The notes: generated from the letters alone by a model not told the origin. A stretch of 64,000 nt of DNA from Paenibacillus thalictri (GCF_004307995.1 NZ_SIRE01000018.1:62001-126000); one strand, 5' to 3'. Counted from the stretch's first letter, positions 26,540 through 36,586 are shown. A program made the numbers and translations.

Positions 26540-29500
26540 CTAAATCTTCAATGCAAATATAGAGCCGGTTATCCGGTTGATTTCCGCTTGCACGGCATCC
26601 AGCTGCACTTTCCAGGCCCGCCCTTCTTCCAATGCGGCCTCCAATTCGACCACAGCGCTTAGCAGGCGTTCTGCCGCAAGGTTGGCCGCTACTCCCTTAA
26701 GCGTATGCGCCAATCTCCGTGTCATTGCATGTTCGCCCCGCTCTGCGGCGCTTTCTACCTTTTCGGCAAATTCCCTGTATTGCTCGTCAAACTTTCTAAG
26801 CACATATTGGAAAATATGCACTTTACCATCAAGCTGCTTTAAGGCGCGTTGCACATCGAGTCCGGCGATATGCTCCATACACCGGTAAGCCATCCACTTA
26901 TCCAATATTTCCGTCAGGCGCTCTTCATCCACCGGTTTCGTCAATATATCGTTCATGCCCACTTTAAGGCACTTCTCACGTGCTTCTTTCATTGCATCAG
27001 CGGTTAAGGCAATCACCGGAATATGGTTAAACCGGTTATTTTCACGAATTTTCCTGGTCGTTTCATATCCGTCCATTCCCGGCATATGCAGATCCATAAA
27101 GACGAATTGCCAAGCTGATCTGTGCATCCAATCCAATGCCTCATGGCCATTCTCCGCGACGGTGACCGCGTAACCCAATCTTTGCAGAAGCTGGGAGATC
27201 ACGATTGCATTGATTTCATTGTCTTCCGCCACCAAAATGCTGCCCTTAAGCTCCATTTCATGACCTGCGGCAATTTCGGAAGAGGCGTCCTCCACGGCTT
27301 CGGACCACTCCAACGGATGCACCATAGCCTGGAACGCTTGGAATAAGCTTAAGCGGCTTATCGGCTTGACAAGAACGGCCTCCGCTCTCAAATCTGAGGG
27401 CAGCTTAACCATTTCTTCATGTCCGAATACCGTCGTCAAAGAGATGACCCTGGTCGTATTCCGATCCAGCTTCCGCAGCAGGCCAAGCCATGATTCCATG
27501 CCGTTCATATCTTCCATTTCCATATCCATCAGCACATAATCAAACCGGTCGTGAAGACCGTCTACAGCAGGCTCAAGCCGCCTGATGAGCTCGGAATACG
27601 AAGCGACGGTTTCCACTTGGATTTGCAGCGACGCCAAGATGCCGGCGATGTTGTGCCGCATCAAAGGATGATCCTCGGCGACAAGCGCTTTTTGCCCGGA
27701 CATGCCAAGCACCGCCGGTCGGACGATCGCCGAGGGCGATACCGCCAGCCGCAAAGTGAATGAAAACTTGCTGCCTCGGGCAAGCTTGCTTTCAACATGG
27801 AGAACGCCCCCCATGGACTGCAAGAGGTGCTGGCAAATGACAAGCCCCAGCCCTGTCCCCCCGAATCTCCGGCTTGTGGAAATATCGGCTTGAGAGAACG
27901 GGGAAAACAATCTGGCCTGCTGCTCCGGCGAGATGCCGATGCCCGTATCGGTAATGCAAAAATGGATATCGGCAAAACCTTGTTCCATCCGGTCCATCCG
28001 GGCCTCTATGTAAACATGTCCGCGATCGGTAAACTTGATTGCATTGTTGCATAAATTCAACAGCACCTGCTCCAGGCGGAACGGGTCCCCGATAAATTCC
28101 GCGGGAAGATCGTCCGAGGTATCGATAATGATCTCGATTTGCTTTTTCCCCGCCACCACACTTAACGTATCGGTCAGCCTGCGCAGCATGTCTTCCAGAT
28201 CAAACGGCACTTCCTCCAATACGATTTTCCCCGCTTCGATCTTGGAGAAATCCAGAATATCGTTGATCGTGCTCAGCAGCGATTTGGAGGAAGAAGAGAT
28301 TCGGTCCAAATAACCGCGCTGCACATCGGAGATTTCGGTCTTGCTCATCAGCAGCGACAATCCGATGATGCCATTCAGCGGGGTGCGAATCTCGTGGCTC
28401 ATTCGGGCTAAAAATTGACTTTTCGCCAAATTCGCTTCAACGGCTTCTTTGCGTTTTTTCAAATCGGTGATATCGTGAAGAGTTCCGGTTACTCCGGCAA
28501 TTTCTTTATTCGAGTCGTGAAAAGGCGACAGACTGACGACATAATCGCATTCGCGCTGATCGGATAACGTCATGGACAACTCGAATTTTTGCATCGTATT
28601 TTGCAGGACCGTTTGCTCGAACATTTCATCCCATCGTCTCGCATCTTCCTCGCCGAAAATATCCGCCAGCCGCTTTCCCATCAGCTCCTCCCGATCAAAT
28701 CCGAAGGTGCGGCATAAGCTTTGATTCACCGAAGCGACAGTGCCGTCCGCATCAAAGCTGACGATCAGATCCTGTGAATTTTCTACCAGTATCCGGTATC
28801 TTTCTTCGTTCTCGCGGATTTTCCTTTCCGCCGATCTGTAGTCCGTCACATCCATAGCAGATCCGATGATGCCGGTCACTTCCCGATCGGAGTACACCGG
28901 ATGCAGCGTAACCAGCATACTCGCTCCGACGTAACTTGTTTCAAAAGTAACCGTTTCCCCTTGCCAAACAAGCGCATACTTCTGCAGCATCAGCTCGGGA
29001 TCATCCCATCGGGTGCTCTCCGCCCCAATCGGTTTGCCGATATAATGTTTGGGGTTCGTGCCGAACTTTTCCAGCAGCTTCCCTTCGATCAGCACATATT
29101 CGAACTTTTCGTCATGTTTGTTGATCATAAAAGTGAAACCCGGCTGCATGCGCAGCATCTCGATCATATCTCGCTCCATTTTGCCGACCATATGTTTATA
29201 CTTGCGGGTTCGCAGCAAATACAGCAGGAATAAGGATACGAACATAATGCAGAAGGCTTGATACAGGAGATACGGCGCCAACGCTTCCCACGAAATCGGG
29301 TAATAATAAATAACCATTGAATAATAAGACAGCAAAATAAACGCCGAGCTGAGCAACCATTTTAAAAAGTAATTGGGTGTTTTGGCAAAAATGAAAGCGG
29401 TTCCCAACATGCTAATCAACGAGACGGCAATTTGTACCGTATTCCCGGCGCTGCCTTCGATAAATACCCGGGAGATCAGTATAATCACACCTGAAATGAC

Positions 29501-29743
29501 AATCGATACGGTACCGCCCAAAAAACCGGATAAGAGCAAAGCGACCCCGCGAAAATTCAAATGCACCTGCTCGGTCAGTTCGACACCAAGGTAAATGAGC
29601 ACCGTCCCCAGCACACCATGGATCGCTCCGACATATATTTTGTACAGCAGCGTAGGTTTTTCCAATTTGGTAATAATAAAAAACTGCTCCACGAATAAAA
29701 CAAAAACAGCCAAAACGGCAAAATTTAAAATTAAATCATGCAA
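26540..29743 (-). CDS. Hybrid sensor histidine kinase: 5TM-PAS-PAS-HisKA-HATPase-REC-REC-HPt
   Basis: About 1067 residues. Five or six membrane helices at 1-190 resembling the 5TM-LYT sensor (LHDLILNFAVLAVFVLFV), two PAS domains at about 205-450, H-box MSHEIRTPLNGIIG (His near 448), ATPase N-box NNAIKF near 565, two receiver domains at about 688-800 and 838-955 (FMDLHMPGMDG, Asp near 884), and a C-terminal HPt with LAHTLKG near 1012. A full internal phosphorelay is present but no output domain. Start: TTG at 29743 with GGAAGGTG nine bases upstream; the open frame extends to 29953 but that part overlaps the EAL gene and its terminator. Downstream of the chemosensory genes, probably a partner of them. 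Confidence 0.88.
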   Translation of the reverse strand: MHDLILNFAVLAVFVLFVEQFFIITKLEKPTLLYKIYVGAIHGVLGTVLIYLGVELTEQVHLNFRGVALLLSGFLGGTVSIVISGVIILISRVFIEGSAGNTVQIAVSLISMLGTAFIFAKTPNYFLKWLLSSAFILLSYYSMVIYYYPISWEALAPYLLYQAFCIMFVSLFLLYLLRTRKYKHMVGKMERDMIEMLRMQPGFTFMINKHDEKFEYVLIEGKLLEKFGTNPKHYIGKPIGAESTRWDDPELMLQKYALVWQGETVTFETSYVGASMLVTLHPVYSDREVTGIIGSAMDVTDYRSAERKIRENEERYRILVENSQDLIVSFDADGTVASVNQSLCRTFGFDREELMGKRLADIFGEEDARRWDEMFEQTVLQNTMQKFELSMTLSDQRECDYVVSLSPFHDSNKEIAGVTGTLHDITDLKKRKEAVEANLAKSQFLARMSHEIRTPLNGIIGLSLLMSKTEISDVQRGYLDRISSSSKSLLSTINDILDFSKIEAGKIVLEEVPFDLEDMLRRLTDTLSVVAGKKQIEIIIDTSDDLPAEFIGDPFRLEQVLLNLCNNAIKFTDRGHVYIEARMDRMEQGFADIHFCITDTGIGISPEQQARLFSPFSQADISTSRRFGGTGLGLVICQHLLQSMGGVLHVESKLARGSKFSFTLRLAVSPSAIVRPAVLGMSGQKALVAEDHPLMRHNIAGILASLQIQVETVASYSELIRRLEPAVDGLHDRFDYVLMDMEMEDMNGMESWLGLLRKLDRNTTRVISLTTVFGHEEMVKLPSDLRAEAVLVKPISRLSLFQAFQAMVHPLEWSEAVEDASSEIAAGHEMELKGSILVAEDNEINAIVISQLLQRLGYAVTVAENGHEALDWMHRSAWQFVFMDLHMPGMDGYETTRKIRENNRFNHIPVIALTADAMKEAREKCLKVGMNDILTKPVDEERLTEILDKWMAYRCMEHIAGLDVQRALKQLDGKVHIFQYVLRKFDEQYREFAEKVESAAERGEHAMTRRLAHTLKGVAANLAAERLLSAVVELEAALEEGRAWKVQLDAVQAEINRITGSIFALKI

Positions 29744-29771
29744 CAGAGAAATCACCTTCCATGTTTTTACT

Positions 29772-29810
29772 AAAAAAAGCCGTACTTTCATCTTACGACG
29801 AAAGTACAGC
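29772..29810 (-). terminator. Terminator embracing the stop codon of the EAL gene
   Basis: GCTGTACTTTCGTC pairs with GATGAAAGTACGGC and is followed by seven T on the minus strand. The TAA stop (29793-29795) lies in the loop. The hybrid kinase gene starts 30 bases further on, so its expression would need readthrough or its own promoter. Confidence 0.8.
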
Positions 29811-31991
29811 CTTGTCATCAAGCTCATGCGATAAAATGAGATGTTTGGCTTTTTCTCCGTCAACAGGCATGCTGAACAAATACCCTTGGACCAGCCCGCA
29901 GCCGCACCGCTCCAAAGTATCCAAAACCTCCTCGTTCTCAACGCCCTCTGCAACGACCTGAAGTTTGAGATGGCGGGTCATCGTCACAATCGTATCAACG
30001 ATCGCGGCGTTCACCGGGTTAAGGTGAATATCTTTGACGAAAGATTGGTCGATCTTCAGCTTGTCAATGGGGAATTCCTTCAAATAACTAAAAGAGCTGT
30101 AGCCGGTGCCGAAATCGTCGATCGCAATTTTCAGACCCAGTTCCTTCAATCCGCGAAGCGTATCCATCGCCATGCCTACATCCATCGTTGTGCTTTCCGT
30201 AATCTCGAGCTCCAGACATTCCGAAGCAAGCCCCGTTTCATGCAAAATCCGCATAATTAGCTCTTTCAAATGCGGATCGTAAAACTGCTTGGAGGACAAA
30301 TTGACCGTTACCGTAATGGGGGACAATCCAGCGGATTGCCATGCTTTATTTTGCCTGCATGCTTCAGCGAGCACCCATTCCCCGATTTTTTGAATAATAC
30401 CGGTTTCCTCGGCAATAGGGATAAATTCCACCGGAGGGACGCGCCCAAGTTCCTGGCTGTCCCACCGGATTAAGCTTTCCATGCTGACGATCCGCCGGGT
30501 CGCCGCATCAACAATGGGCTGGTAATAAAGCACAAACTCATTGTACTCGATCGCTTTGCGAAGATGCTGCTCGATTTTCATCCGGCGATGTAGCCGCTCG
30601 TTTAAAGACGAGCTGTAAAATTCATAATGGTTCCGTCCGTGGTCTTTAGCTGCATGCATCGCCATATCGGCGCATTTCAGCAAATTGTCGGCATCATTGG
30701 CATCAAAGGGATAATGGCTGATACCAACGCTTGACGTCATATGCAGTTCATAACCTTCCAGCTTGATCGGCTGCCGCACGGTGTGAATAATTTGCTCCGC
30801 CGTCTTGACCATATCCTGAGGGTTAACACCGGTAACCACAAATACAAAGGTGTCGCCGCCCACACGTGCGATCGTAGTTTCTTCCACGGTGCAGCGCTTC
30901 AGTCTTTTGGCCATGACTCTTAAGATGTAGTCGCCCGTTTCGTAACCCATGCCTTCGTTAATCAGTTTGAAATGATCGAGCCCGACACAAAATACCGCAA
31001 AAGAAGTTGAGTCCGCAGCCGACCGCTGAGTCACTTCATTCAAGATGACAGAAAGAAACTTGCGGTTAGGCAAGCTTGTCAAATGGTCGTGGTTCGATAA
31101 ATAGTGTATTCTCTCTTCCGTCTGGCGCTGCTCTGTAATGTCCATAATCAGGCATACGACCTCGGAAACCTCCCCTTGACGCCACAACGGACGCAAGGTG
31201 GTATAAAAGTGTCTGCCGCGCCACGTTGATTCGAAATTGGTGAGGTTGTCTCCGCCCCATGCCTTTCCATAATGGTGAAGATGGGCAGTGACCAGCGGCT
31301 CCGGGAAAAAATCGATCAGTTCCTTGCCCACCACCTGGGCGGAAGTGATGCCGAACATATCGCCTTCGCACATGGAGTGGATAAATTTGCCGCAGTTCAA
31401 CTTGAACTTGAGCACCAGACCCTTTTGCTGGAACAACGTTTTCTTAAGTTCCGTATGCGTCGCACGCAGATCATCTTCCAGCTTCATGCAATGGGTGATG
31501 GACTCCATCAGCACCTTAATCGTCAGCTCCTTAAAGCTGTTGAAGCCAGCCCCCCCAGAGGAAGGCGTTCTGCTGCTTACAGCCAGCTTGCAGCGCAACA
31601 GAAAATCCCGCTCCAGCATAGGATCCGGATGATCTTGAAACAACATGTCTTTATGAAAGTAATCGATCGCTCCCGCTTTCATTGCTTGTATCGTTTGGGG
31701 AGCGCCATCGCCCGTGTAACTGCTGAGCATGATGACTGGAACCGGATAACGGGCCATAATTTGTTTAAGAGCGGAAATGCCGTCCATTTCCGGCATTTCC
31801 ACATCCATTACGATCAGGTCAAGGCGCAAATCTCCTGCGAGCTCAATCGCCTCGAGCCCATTGCTTGCCGTGCCGGCAATATAAAACTGCGGATCCTGAT
31901 GAAACAAACCTGCTGTCATTTGCCTCATCAAGATCGAATCGTCAACGATAAGCACACCGTATTTGCCTTTATTATCAGACTCCAGATCCAT
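29793..31991 (-). CDS. Response regulator with PAS, GGDEF and EAL domains (c-di-GMP phosphodiesterase)
   Basis: 732 residues. Receiver at 1-125 with phosphorylation site VMDVEMPEMDG (Asp near 63), a PAS-like segment at about 190-310, GGDEF at about 320-480 and EAL at about 490-730. The cyclase motif reads GGDTF, so diguanylate cyclase activity is doubtful and the domain may only bind GTP. The EAL side is complete: ESLIRW, VNLSSKQF, LEITEST, DDFGTGYSS, KIDQSFV and EGVEN. The expected net activity is hydrolysis of c-di-GMP. The start at 31991 has GGAG close upstream and overlaps cheA by 17 bases; the likely input is phosphoryl transfer from that CheA (inference). Confidence 0.9.
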   Translation of the reverse strand: MDLESDNKGKYGVLIVDDSILMRQMTAGLFHQDPQFYIAGTASNGLEAIELAGDLRLDLIVMDVEMPEMDGISALKQIMARYPVPVIMLSSYTGDGAPQTIQAMKAGAIDYFHKDMLFQDHPDPMLERDFLLRCKLAVSSRTPSSGGAGFNSFKELTIKVLMESITHCMKLEDDLRATHTELKKTLFQQKGLVLKFKLNCGKFIHSMCEGDMFGITSAQVVGKELIDFFPEPLVTAHLHHYGKAWGGDNLTNFESTWRGRHFYTTLRPLWRQGEVSEVVCLIMDITEQRQTEERIHYLSNHDHLTSLPNRKFLSVILNEVTQRSAADSTSFAVFCVGLDHFKLINEGMGYETGDYILRVMAKRLKRCTVEETTIARVGGDTFVFVVTGVNPQDMVKTAEQIIHTVRQPIKLEGYELHMTSSVGISHYPFDANDADNLLKCADMAMHAAKDHGRNHYEFYSSSLNERLHRRMKIEQHLRKAIEYNEFVLYYQPIVDAATRRIVSMESLIRWDSQELGRVPPVEFIPIAEETGIIQKIGEWVLAEACRQNKAWQSAGLSPITVTVNLSSKQFYDPHLKELIMRILHETGLASECLELEITESTTMDVGMAMDTLRGLKELGLKIAIDDFGTGYSSFSYLKEFPIDKLKIDQSFVKDIHLNPVNAAIVDTIVTMTRHLKLQVVAEGVENEEVLDTLERCGCGLVQGYLFSMPVDGEKAKHLILSHELDDKAVLSS

Positions 31992-34554
31992 GTTCTCCGC
32001 ACACTTCTTTCTTAACATGATCGATGTCGAGCAAGATGACTGTTTCCCCGTTCAATTTGCATATGCCGCTGACGATGCCTCCCCCGGCGGCTCGGGTAAC
32101 CGATTCCGGCGGCGCTTCGACCGCTTCTTCCGAAATCGTTCTGACTTCCAGCACACGGTCCACCCGCACGCCGATATCCCCGTTATTTCCTTCAATGACC
32201 ATAATGTACCCCGCTCCGGGCGGAGCGATGTCATGTGCCGCCATTCGGCGGTTTAACTCGTAAACCGGTAGCAAATCGCCGCGCAGCTGTATCCAGCCCG
32301 GAACGCTGCCTCCTGCCGCCGTTATTTTCGAGACGGCCGGGGTAGGGATAATTTCTTTCACGCTGGAAATATCCAGCGCGTAGGTTTCTGATCCAATCGA
32401 GAACGTGACGGCCTTCCATTCATTGTGTCTGTCATGTTTCTCCGCTTCACGGGCCGTCCTATCGGCATGCCGTACCGCTCCCGTCCGGGTGACGATAGAA
32501 TTGACATCCAGTATGAGCGCTACGCTGCCGTCGCCGAGAATGGTGGAGCCGGAAATGAAATCGGCTTTTTTGCCGTAATCGCCCAGCGATTTCATCACGA
32601 TTTCCTGAATCGCCAGAGGCCGGTCGACAAGCAGGCAAAGCCGTTTTTCGGCCATACCGATCATTACCGCATACAGACGGCCTGATCTTGCGGTGCCGCC
32701 GTCTGCCGATTGAGACGTGTTCAACAGCCGGTTCAAACGAACGAGAGGCCATATTTCCCCGCGGACGGTGCATACTTCCTGTCCGTGGACAGTGGCGATT
32801 TCCTCCTGTTTTAGCCGCATAATTTCAATGACGTTGACCATCGGGAGAGCATAGGTGCTGTCACCCAATTGAACAAGCAGCGAGCGGATGATCGCCAGCG
32901 TTAGCGGCAGCTTGATCGTAAAAACCGTGCCCCCGCCAACCGTCGTATCGATGTCGATCAGACCGTTCAGCTTTTCGATACGTGAGCGCACGATATCCAT
33001 GCCAACGCCGCGCCCGGAAATGTCGGATATTTGCTCGGCGGTCGATACACCGGACAGAAAAATAAGCGAGAGCCGCTCCTTATCCGTCATTTTCGCCGCT
33101 TCTTCTTTCGTAATGAAACCTTTCTCGATTGCTTTCCGGCAGCTTTTCTGCGGATCGATACCCCGTCCGTCATCGGCGATCGTAATGACTATCGATTCTT
33201 CTTGATGAGTCGCCTTCAGCACGATTTGTCCTTTGCGCGGCTTGCCCAGCTTTTCTCTTTCCTCCGGAGATTCAAGACCATGGTCTGCAGCGTTGCGCAG
33301 CATATGAATTAACGGATCGCTGATTTCTTCAATTAACGTACGGTCGAGCTCAGTCTCTTTGCCTTCAATTATCAGCTCGATCTCCTTGCCGGAACGCTGT
33401 GCCAAATCCCGCACCAGCCGGGGGAAACGATCGAATAATTGCTCGATGGGCAGCATCCGGGTTTTCATCATGCCTTCTTGAAGTTCGGCGATCACCCGGG
33501 AAATGTGATGGGTAATATCCTCCAGCAGCGCAATCTCGCTTTCACCTTTGAAACGGGCCCGCAGTTGCTTTCCTGCTTCCTGCAGCCGGGTTTGGTCAAT
33601 GATGAGTTCTCCCACAAGATTAATAAGATGTTCAATCCGCTGAACGTCCACTCTCACCGTTTGGCTGCCGCGCGCTTTCGTTTCCGAACCCGCCGTTTCT
33701 CTGGCCTGCTCATCTTTACGGGCCTCCGATGAGGTAAGCGCAGCCGCCTCTATATTCCCGGCAATCGCCGGTGTTCGCCGGTCGCCGGTCAGCTCTCGGA
33801 TATTCATATGCTCCAATTCTGTATAACCGGCCAACTTATGGCGAACCGTCTCCTGCTCCACGCCCACGTCCAGACTCAACGCGCAGGAAAATACGTCCGG
33901 GCAGGTCAAATCCATTTTCAGCTCTTCCGGTGTAGGCGAGCAGGCGAGTACCTGCCCAAGCTCTTTTAATGCCTCATATATCAACAGCGCTCTGGCGGCA
34001 GGCATATCGGTTTCCGCATGAAGCGAAAACTGCACGTTATGCACCATCCCGCCTTGATCCGCATAACTAGCAATAAGCGCCGCCTCTTCCTCCTGATAGA
34101 CCGGCTCTGTCCAATTCGGCCCCGACTTCGTTGAGCCAGGCGGCTCAAGCTCCGCTGCCCCGAGCTTGCTCCGGCAATGTAAATGGAGCTCATCCATAAG
34201 CTGATGTACCGGCAATTCTTCATACAGCCCGTTGAAAAAATGTTCTCTTTGCTGCTTTAAGTAGTCTACACACCGAAACAATGTATCGACAACACCCGGG
34301 CGGAGCTGCATAGCTCCGCTGCGCAGCAGATCAAATGCGCTTTCAACCGAATGTGTGAGTTCTTTCATCTGTTCAAAACCCATGGCCGCCGAGGAGCCTT
34401 TTAGCGTATGCGCAGCCCGAAACATCGTCTGGATAATGGTCGGATCGCTGCCCTCCCGCTCCAGCGCAAGCAGTTGCTCGTCCAACACTTGCAGTTGCTC
34501 CTCCAGTTCGTCCAGAAACACATTCATATAAGGGGAGACCATATGCTCAATCAA
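31975..34554 (-). CDS. cheA: CheA-type histidine kinase with an additional C-terminal CheW domain
   Basis: 859 residues. P1 HPt with AAHTLKGSSAAMG (His near 51), a P2-like region, P3 dimerisation helices (VQRIEHLINLVGELIIDQTRLQEA), ATPase with LRNAADHGLESPEER and DDGRGIDPQKS, the regulatory CheW-like domain at about 555-690, then a linker and a second CheW domain at about 720-855 (AVTFSIGSETYALDISSVKEIIP). Such CheA-CheW fusions are uncommon. Start is TTG at 34554 with GGAGGG seven bases upstream, overlapping the cheW end by eight bases. The gene is followed by the REC-GGDEF-EAL gene, suggesting that as the phosphoryl acceptor. No CheY is nearby. Confidence 0.93.
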   Translation of the reverse strand: MIEHMVSPYMNVFLDELEEQLQVLDEQLLALEREGSDPTIIQTMFRAAHTLKGSSAAMGFEQMKELTHSVESAFDLLRSGAMQLRPGVVDTLFRCVDYLKQQREHFFNGLYEELPVHQLMDELHLHCRSKLGAAELEPPGSTKSGPNWTEPVYQEEEAALIASYADQGGMVHNVQFSLHAETDMPAARALLIYEALKELGQVLACSPTPEELKMDLTCPDVFSCALSLDVGVEQETVRHKLAGYTELEHMNIRELTGDRRTPAIAGNIEAAALTSSEARKDEQARETAGSETKARGSQTVRVDVQRIEHLINLVGELIIDQTRLQEAGKQLRARFKGESEIALLEDITHHISRVIAELQEGMMKTRMLPIEQLFDRFPRLVRDLAQRSGKEIELIIEGKETELDRTLIEEISDPLIHMLRNAADHGLESPEEREKLGKPRKGQIVLKATHQEESIVITIADDGRGIDPQKSCRKAIEKGFITKEEAAKMTDKERLSLIFLSGVSTAEQISDISGRGVGMDIVRSRIEKLNGLIDIDTTVGGGTVFTIKLPLTLAIIRSLLVQLGDSTYALPMVNVIEIMRLKQEEIATVHGQEVCTVRGEIWPLVRLNRLLNTSQSADGGTARSGRLYAVMIGMAEKRLCLLVDRPLAIQEIVMKSLGDYGKKADFISGSTILGDGSVALILDVNSIVTRTGAVRHADRTAREAEKHDRHNEWKAVTFSIGSETYALDISSVKEIIPTPAVSKITAAGGSVPGWIQLRGDLLPVYELNRRMAAHDIAPPGAGYIMVIEGNNGDIGVRVDRVLEVRTISEEAVEAPPESVTRAAGGGIVSGICKLNGETVILLDIDHVKKEVCGEHGSGV

Positions 34555-34981
34555 CGCTAATCCCTCCTTGATGCAACACGTTCTCCAGTTTCAAAATGCA
34601 AACCCATTCGTCGCCCGAACGGCCAATGCCTCCAATATAACCGCGGTCCGACAGCTTGGATCTGTGCGGCGGCGGACCGATTTCCGGAAATGAAATGACG
34701 CTGAACACCCGATCTACAAGCAATCCGACCACCGATCCCAATGACTGTACGATGACGATCCGGCTTAAAGCCGTCGTATCGCGCGAGGCAGCCAAAAACC
34801 GCTTGCTCAAGTTCATCACGGGAACGATTTTCCCTCTTAAATTAATGACACCAACGAGCTCCGGTTCGCTGTTCGGAATTTCAGTCACCGTCTGCAGGCG
34901 AATGATTTCCTGAATATCCCCAATGGGCAACGCATATTTCTCGTCGTTCAGTCCGATCTCAATATATTGTGACGGTTCCAT
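34547..34981 (-). CDS. cheW: CheW chemotaxis coupling protein
   Basis: 144 residues, single CheW domain (YIEIGLNDEKYALPIGDIQEIIRL at the start, LVGVINLRGKIVPVMNL at about 42-58, VVGLLVDRVFSVISF at about 84-98). It links chemoreceptors to CheA. The ATG has GGGAGG nine bases upstream. Lies between the receptor gene and cheA and overlaps cheA, so all are one operon. Confidence 0.95.
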   Translation of the reverse strand: MEPSQYIEIGLNDEKYALPIGDIQEIIRLQTVTEIPNSEPELVGVINLRGKIVPVMNLSKRFLAASRDTTALSRIVIVQSLGSVVGLLVDRVFSVISFPEIGPPPHRSKLSDRGYIGGIGRSGDEWVCILKLENVLHQGGISVD

Positions 34982-35011
34982 GCTTCTTTGCCGCCTCCCA
35001 TCTCCTCAAGC

Positions 35012-36586
35012 CTAAACAGTGAACTTGCTGACGGAATGGTTCAAGTCATCGGCAAGCTTGGCCAGCGATTGCGAGGAACTGGCCGTTTCTTCAGCCGCAG
35101 CCGCGGCTTGTTCGCTGACTGCAGCGATCGATTGAACGGACTGCATGACTTCTCCGGCTTGCGCGGACTGTTCTTCGCTGGCGGCAGCAATTTCCGACAC
35201 TTGTTCGGTGGTTGCGCTTATCGTTTGCACAATGCTTTTGAACACCTGCTCCGTCTTTACTGAGATGGCCGCGGCTTCCCCTACGGCTGACACGCTTTGC
35301 TGCATATTGTGCTGCATTCCTCTAATAATAGAAGCGATCTGCTTTGTCGCCTCGCCGCTGCGTTCCGCCAGCTTCCGAACTTCATCGGCCACTACGGCAA
35401 ACCCCCTGCCTTGCTCTCCGGCCCGGGCCGCTTCAATGGCCGCATTCAGCGCAAGCAAGTTCGTTTGATCGGCGATCTCGTCAATCACAACGATAATCTC
35501 TCCGATTTTACCGGAATCTTGCTCAAGCAAAGAAGTCTGTCTCGACAAATGATCCATATTGCGAATCGATTCTTGAACCGCTTCGGTCCCCTCTTCCGCG
35601 CTATGGCTGGCCGAACGTGAAAGCTCCGCTGCGGCTTCGGCATTACGCGCGATAGCGCTTGTCGCTCTCGTAAACTCCATGAACATTTCGTGCACATCTT
35701 GCGTAGATTGTGATTGCAGCGCATTGCCCGATGCAATTTCCTGCGTCGAAGCGGAGATTTGTTCCGCAGCCGCCGCCACGCTATGCGAGCTGATTGCTAC
35801 TTCACCGATAATTTTGCGCAAGTTCTCAATCATCTGATTAAAAGCGATCCCGAGTTCCGTCAGTTCGTCTTTGCCATATAGTTTAGCTTGTTCGCGCAAA
35901 TCCCCTTGACTGGCTTTGGCTGCGACGGCTGCGATCGCCCGCAAGCTTTTCAGCAGCGATTGAGAAATGACGATAGCGAGCCCGATGGCTATAATGACCG
36001 CGATCGCAGCTACGATAAATACGATGATTTGTCCTGTTTGATTGGTAGTCACCGTGCGATCGGCATCGGTTTTGGCGCCGTTCAGGTTGTATTCCGTCCA
36101 TTTCTGCAGCAAAGCCATTACGTCCGCTGCGGTTGCAGACAGCTGCGTCATGCTGTCGCTTGTTTTTTCTTTATTTTTTTGTTTGATGGCATCTATTAAA
36201 ATTTGGCCCTGTTTCGTATATTCAACCGATGATTTTTCTACGCTGGCGAAAATGGCTTTTTCTTCCGGAGAATTAAGAAGTGCTTCATATTCTTTTAATT
36301 GCTTCTGCAATTGGACCTGGACCGCCTTGAATTTGTCCTCCGATTGGCTGATTTTGACCGCATCCTCCGGGTAAATCAGCACTTGATAAATTGACAATCT
36401 CATATCGATTACGCTATCTTTCATCGCTGCTATTTTCATAATGCTAGGAATCCAATTGGACTGGATGTTGACCGCAGTTTGCTGTAAACCGCTCATTCGT
36501 GTAAGAGCAAAGATACTCACTCCAATCAATAAGATGACAACGATAAGGAAACTGCCGAACAATTTTGTACGGATCGATAATTTCAT
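35012..36586 (-). CDS. Methyl-accepting chemotaxis protein
   Basis: 524 residues. TM1 near 6-28, a four-helix-bundle periplasmic-type sensor of about 160 residues, TM2 near 183-205, HAMP at about 206-260 and the signalling domain to the end. The hairpin tip contains EIADQTNLLALNAAIEAARAGEQGRGFAVVADEVRKLAERS, the invariant receptor core. No C-terminal CheR-binding pentapeptide is visible. First gene of the chemosensory operon. The start MKLSIRTKLFGSF is preferred by family pattern; the ribosome site GGGAG is 14 bases away, so a start a few codons upstream remains possible. Confidence 0.93.
   Translation of the reverse strand: MKLSIRTKLFGSFLIVVILLIGVSIFALTRMSGLQQTAVNIQSNWIPSIMKIAAMKDSVIDMRLSIYQVLIYPEDAVKISQSEDKFKAVQVQLQKQLKEYEALLNSPEEKAIFASVEKSSVEYTKQGQILIDAIKQKNKEKTSDSMTQLSATAADVMALLQKWTEYNLNGAKTDADRTVTTNQTGQIIVFIVAAIAVIIAIGLAIVISQSLLKSLRAIAAVAAKASQGDLREQAKLYGKDELTELGIAFNQMIENLRKIIGEVAISSHSVAAAAEQISASTQEIASGNALQSQSTQDVHEMFMEFTRATSAIARNAEAAAELSRSASHSAEEGTEAVQESIRNMDHLSRQTSLLEQDSGKIGEIIVVIDEIADQTNLLALNAAIEAARAGEQGRGFAVVADEVRKLAERSGEATKQIASIIRGMQHNMQQSVSAVGEAAAISVKTEQVFKSIVQTISATTEQVSEIAAASEEQSAQAGEVMQSVQSIAAVSEQAAAAAEETASSSQSLAKLADDLNHSVSKFTV

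Noticed and set aside
29744..29953. N-terminal extension of the hybrid kinase
   Set aside because: It overlaps the end of the EAL gene and its terminator, reads as an unnatural Arg/Trp-rich peptide and lacks a ribosome site.
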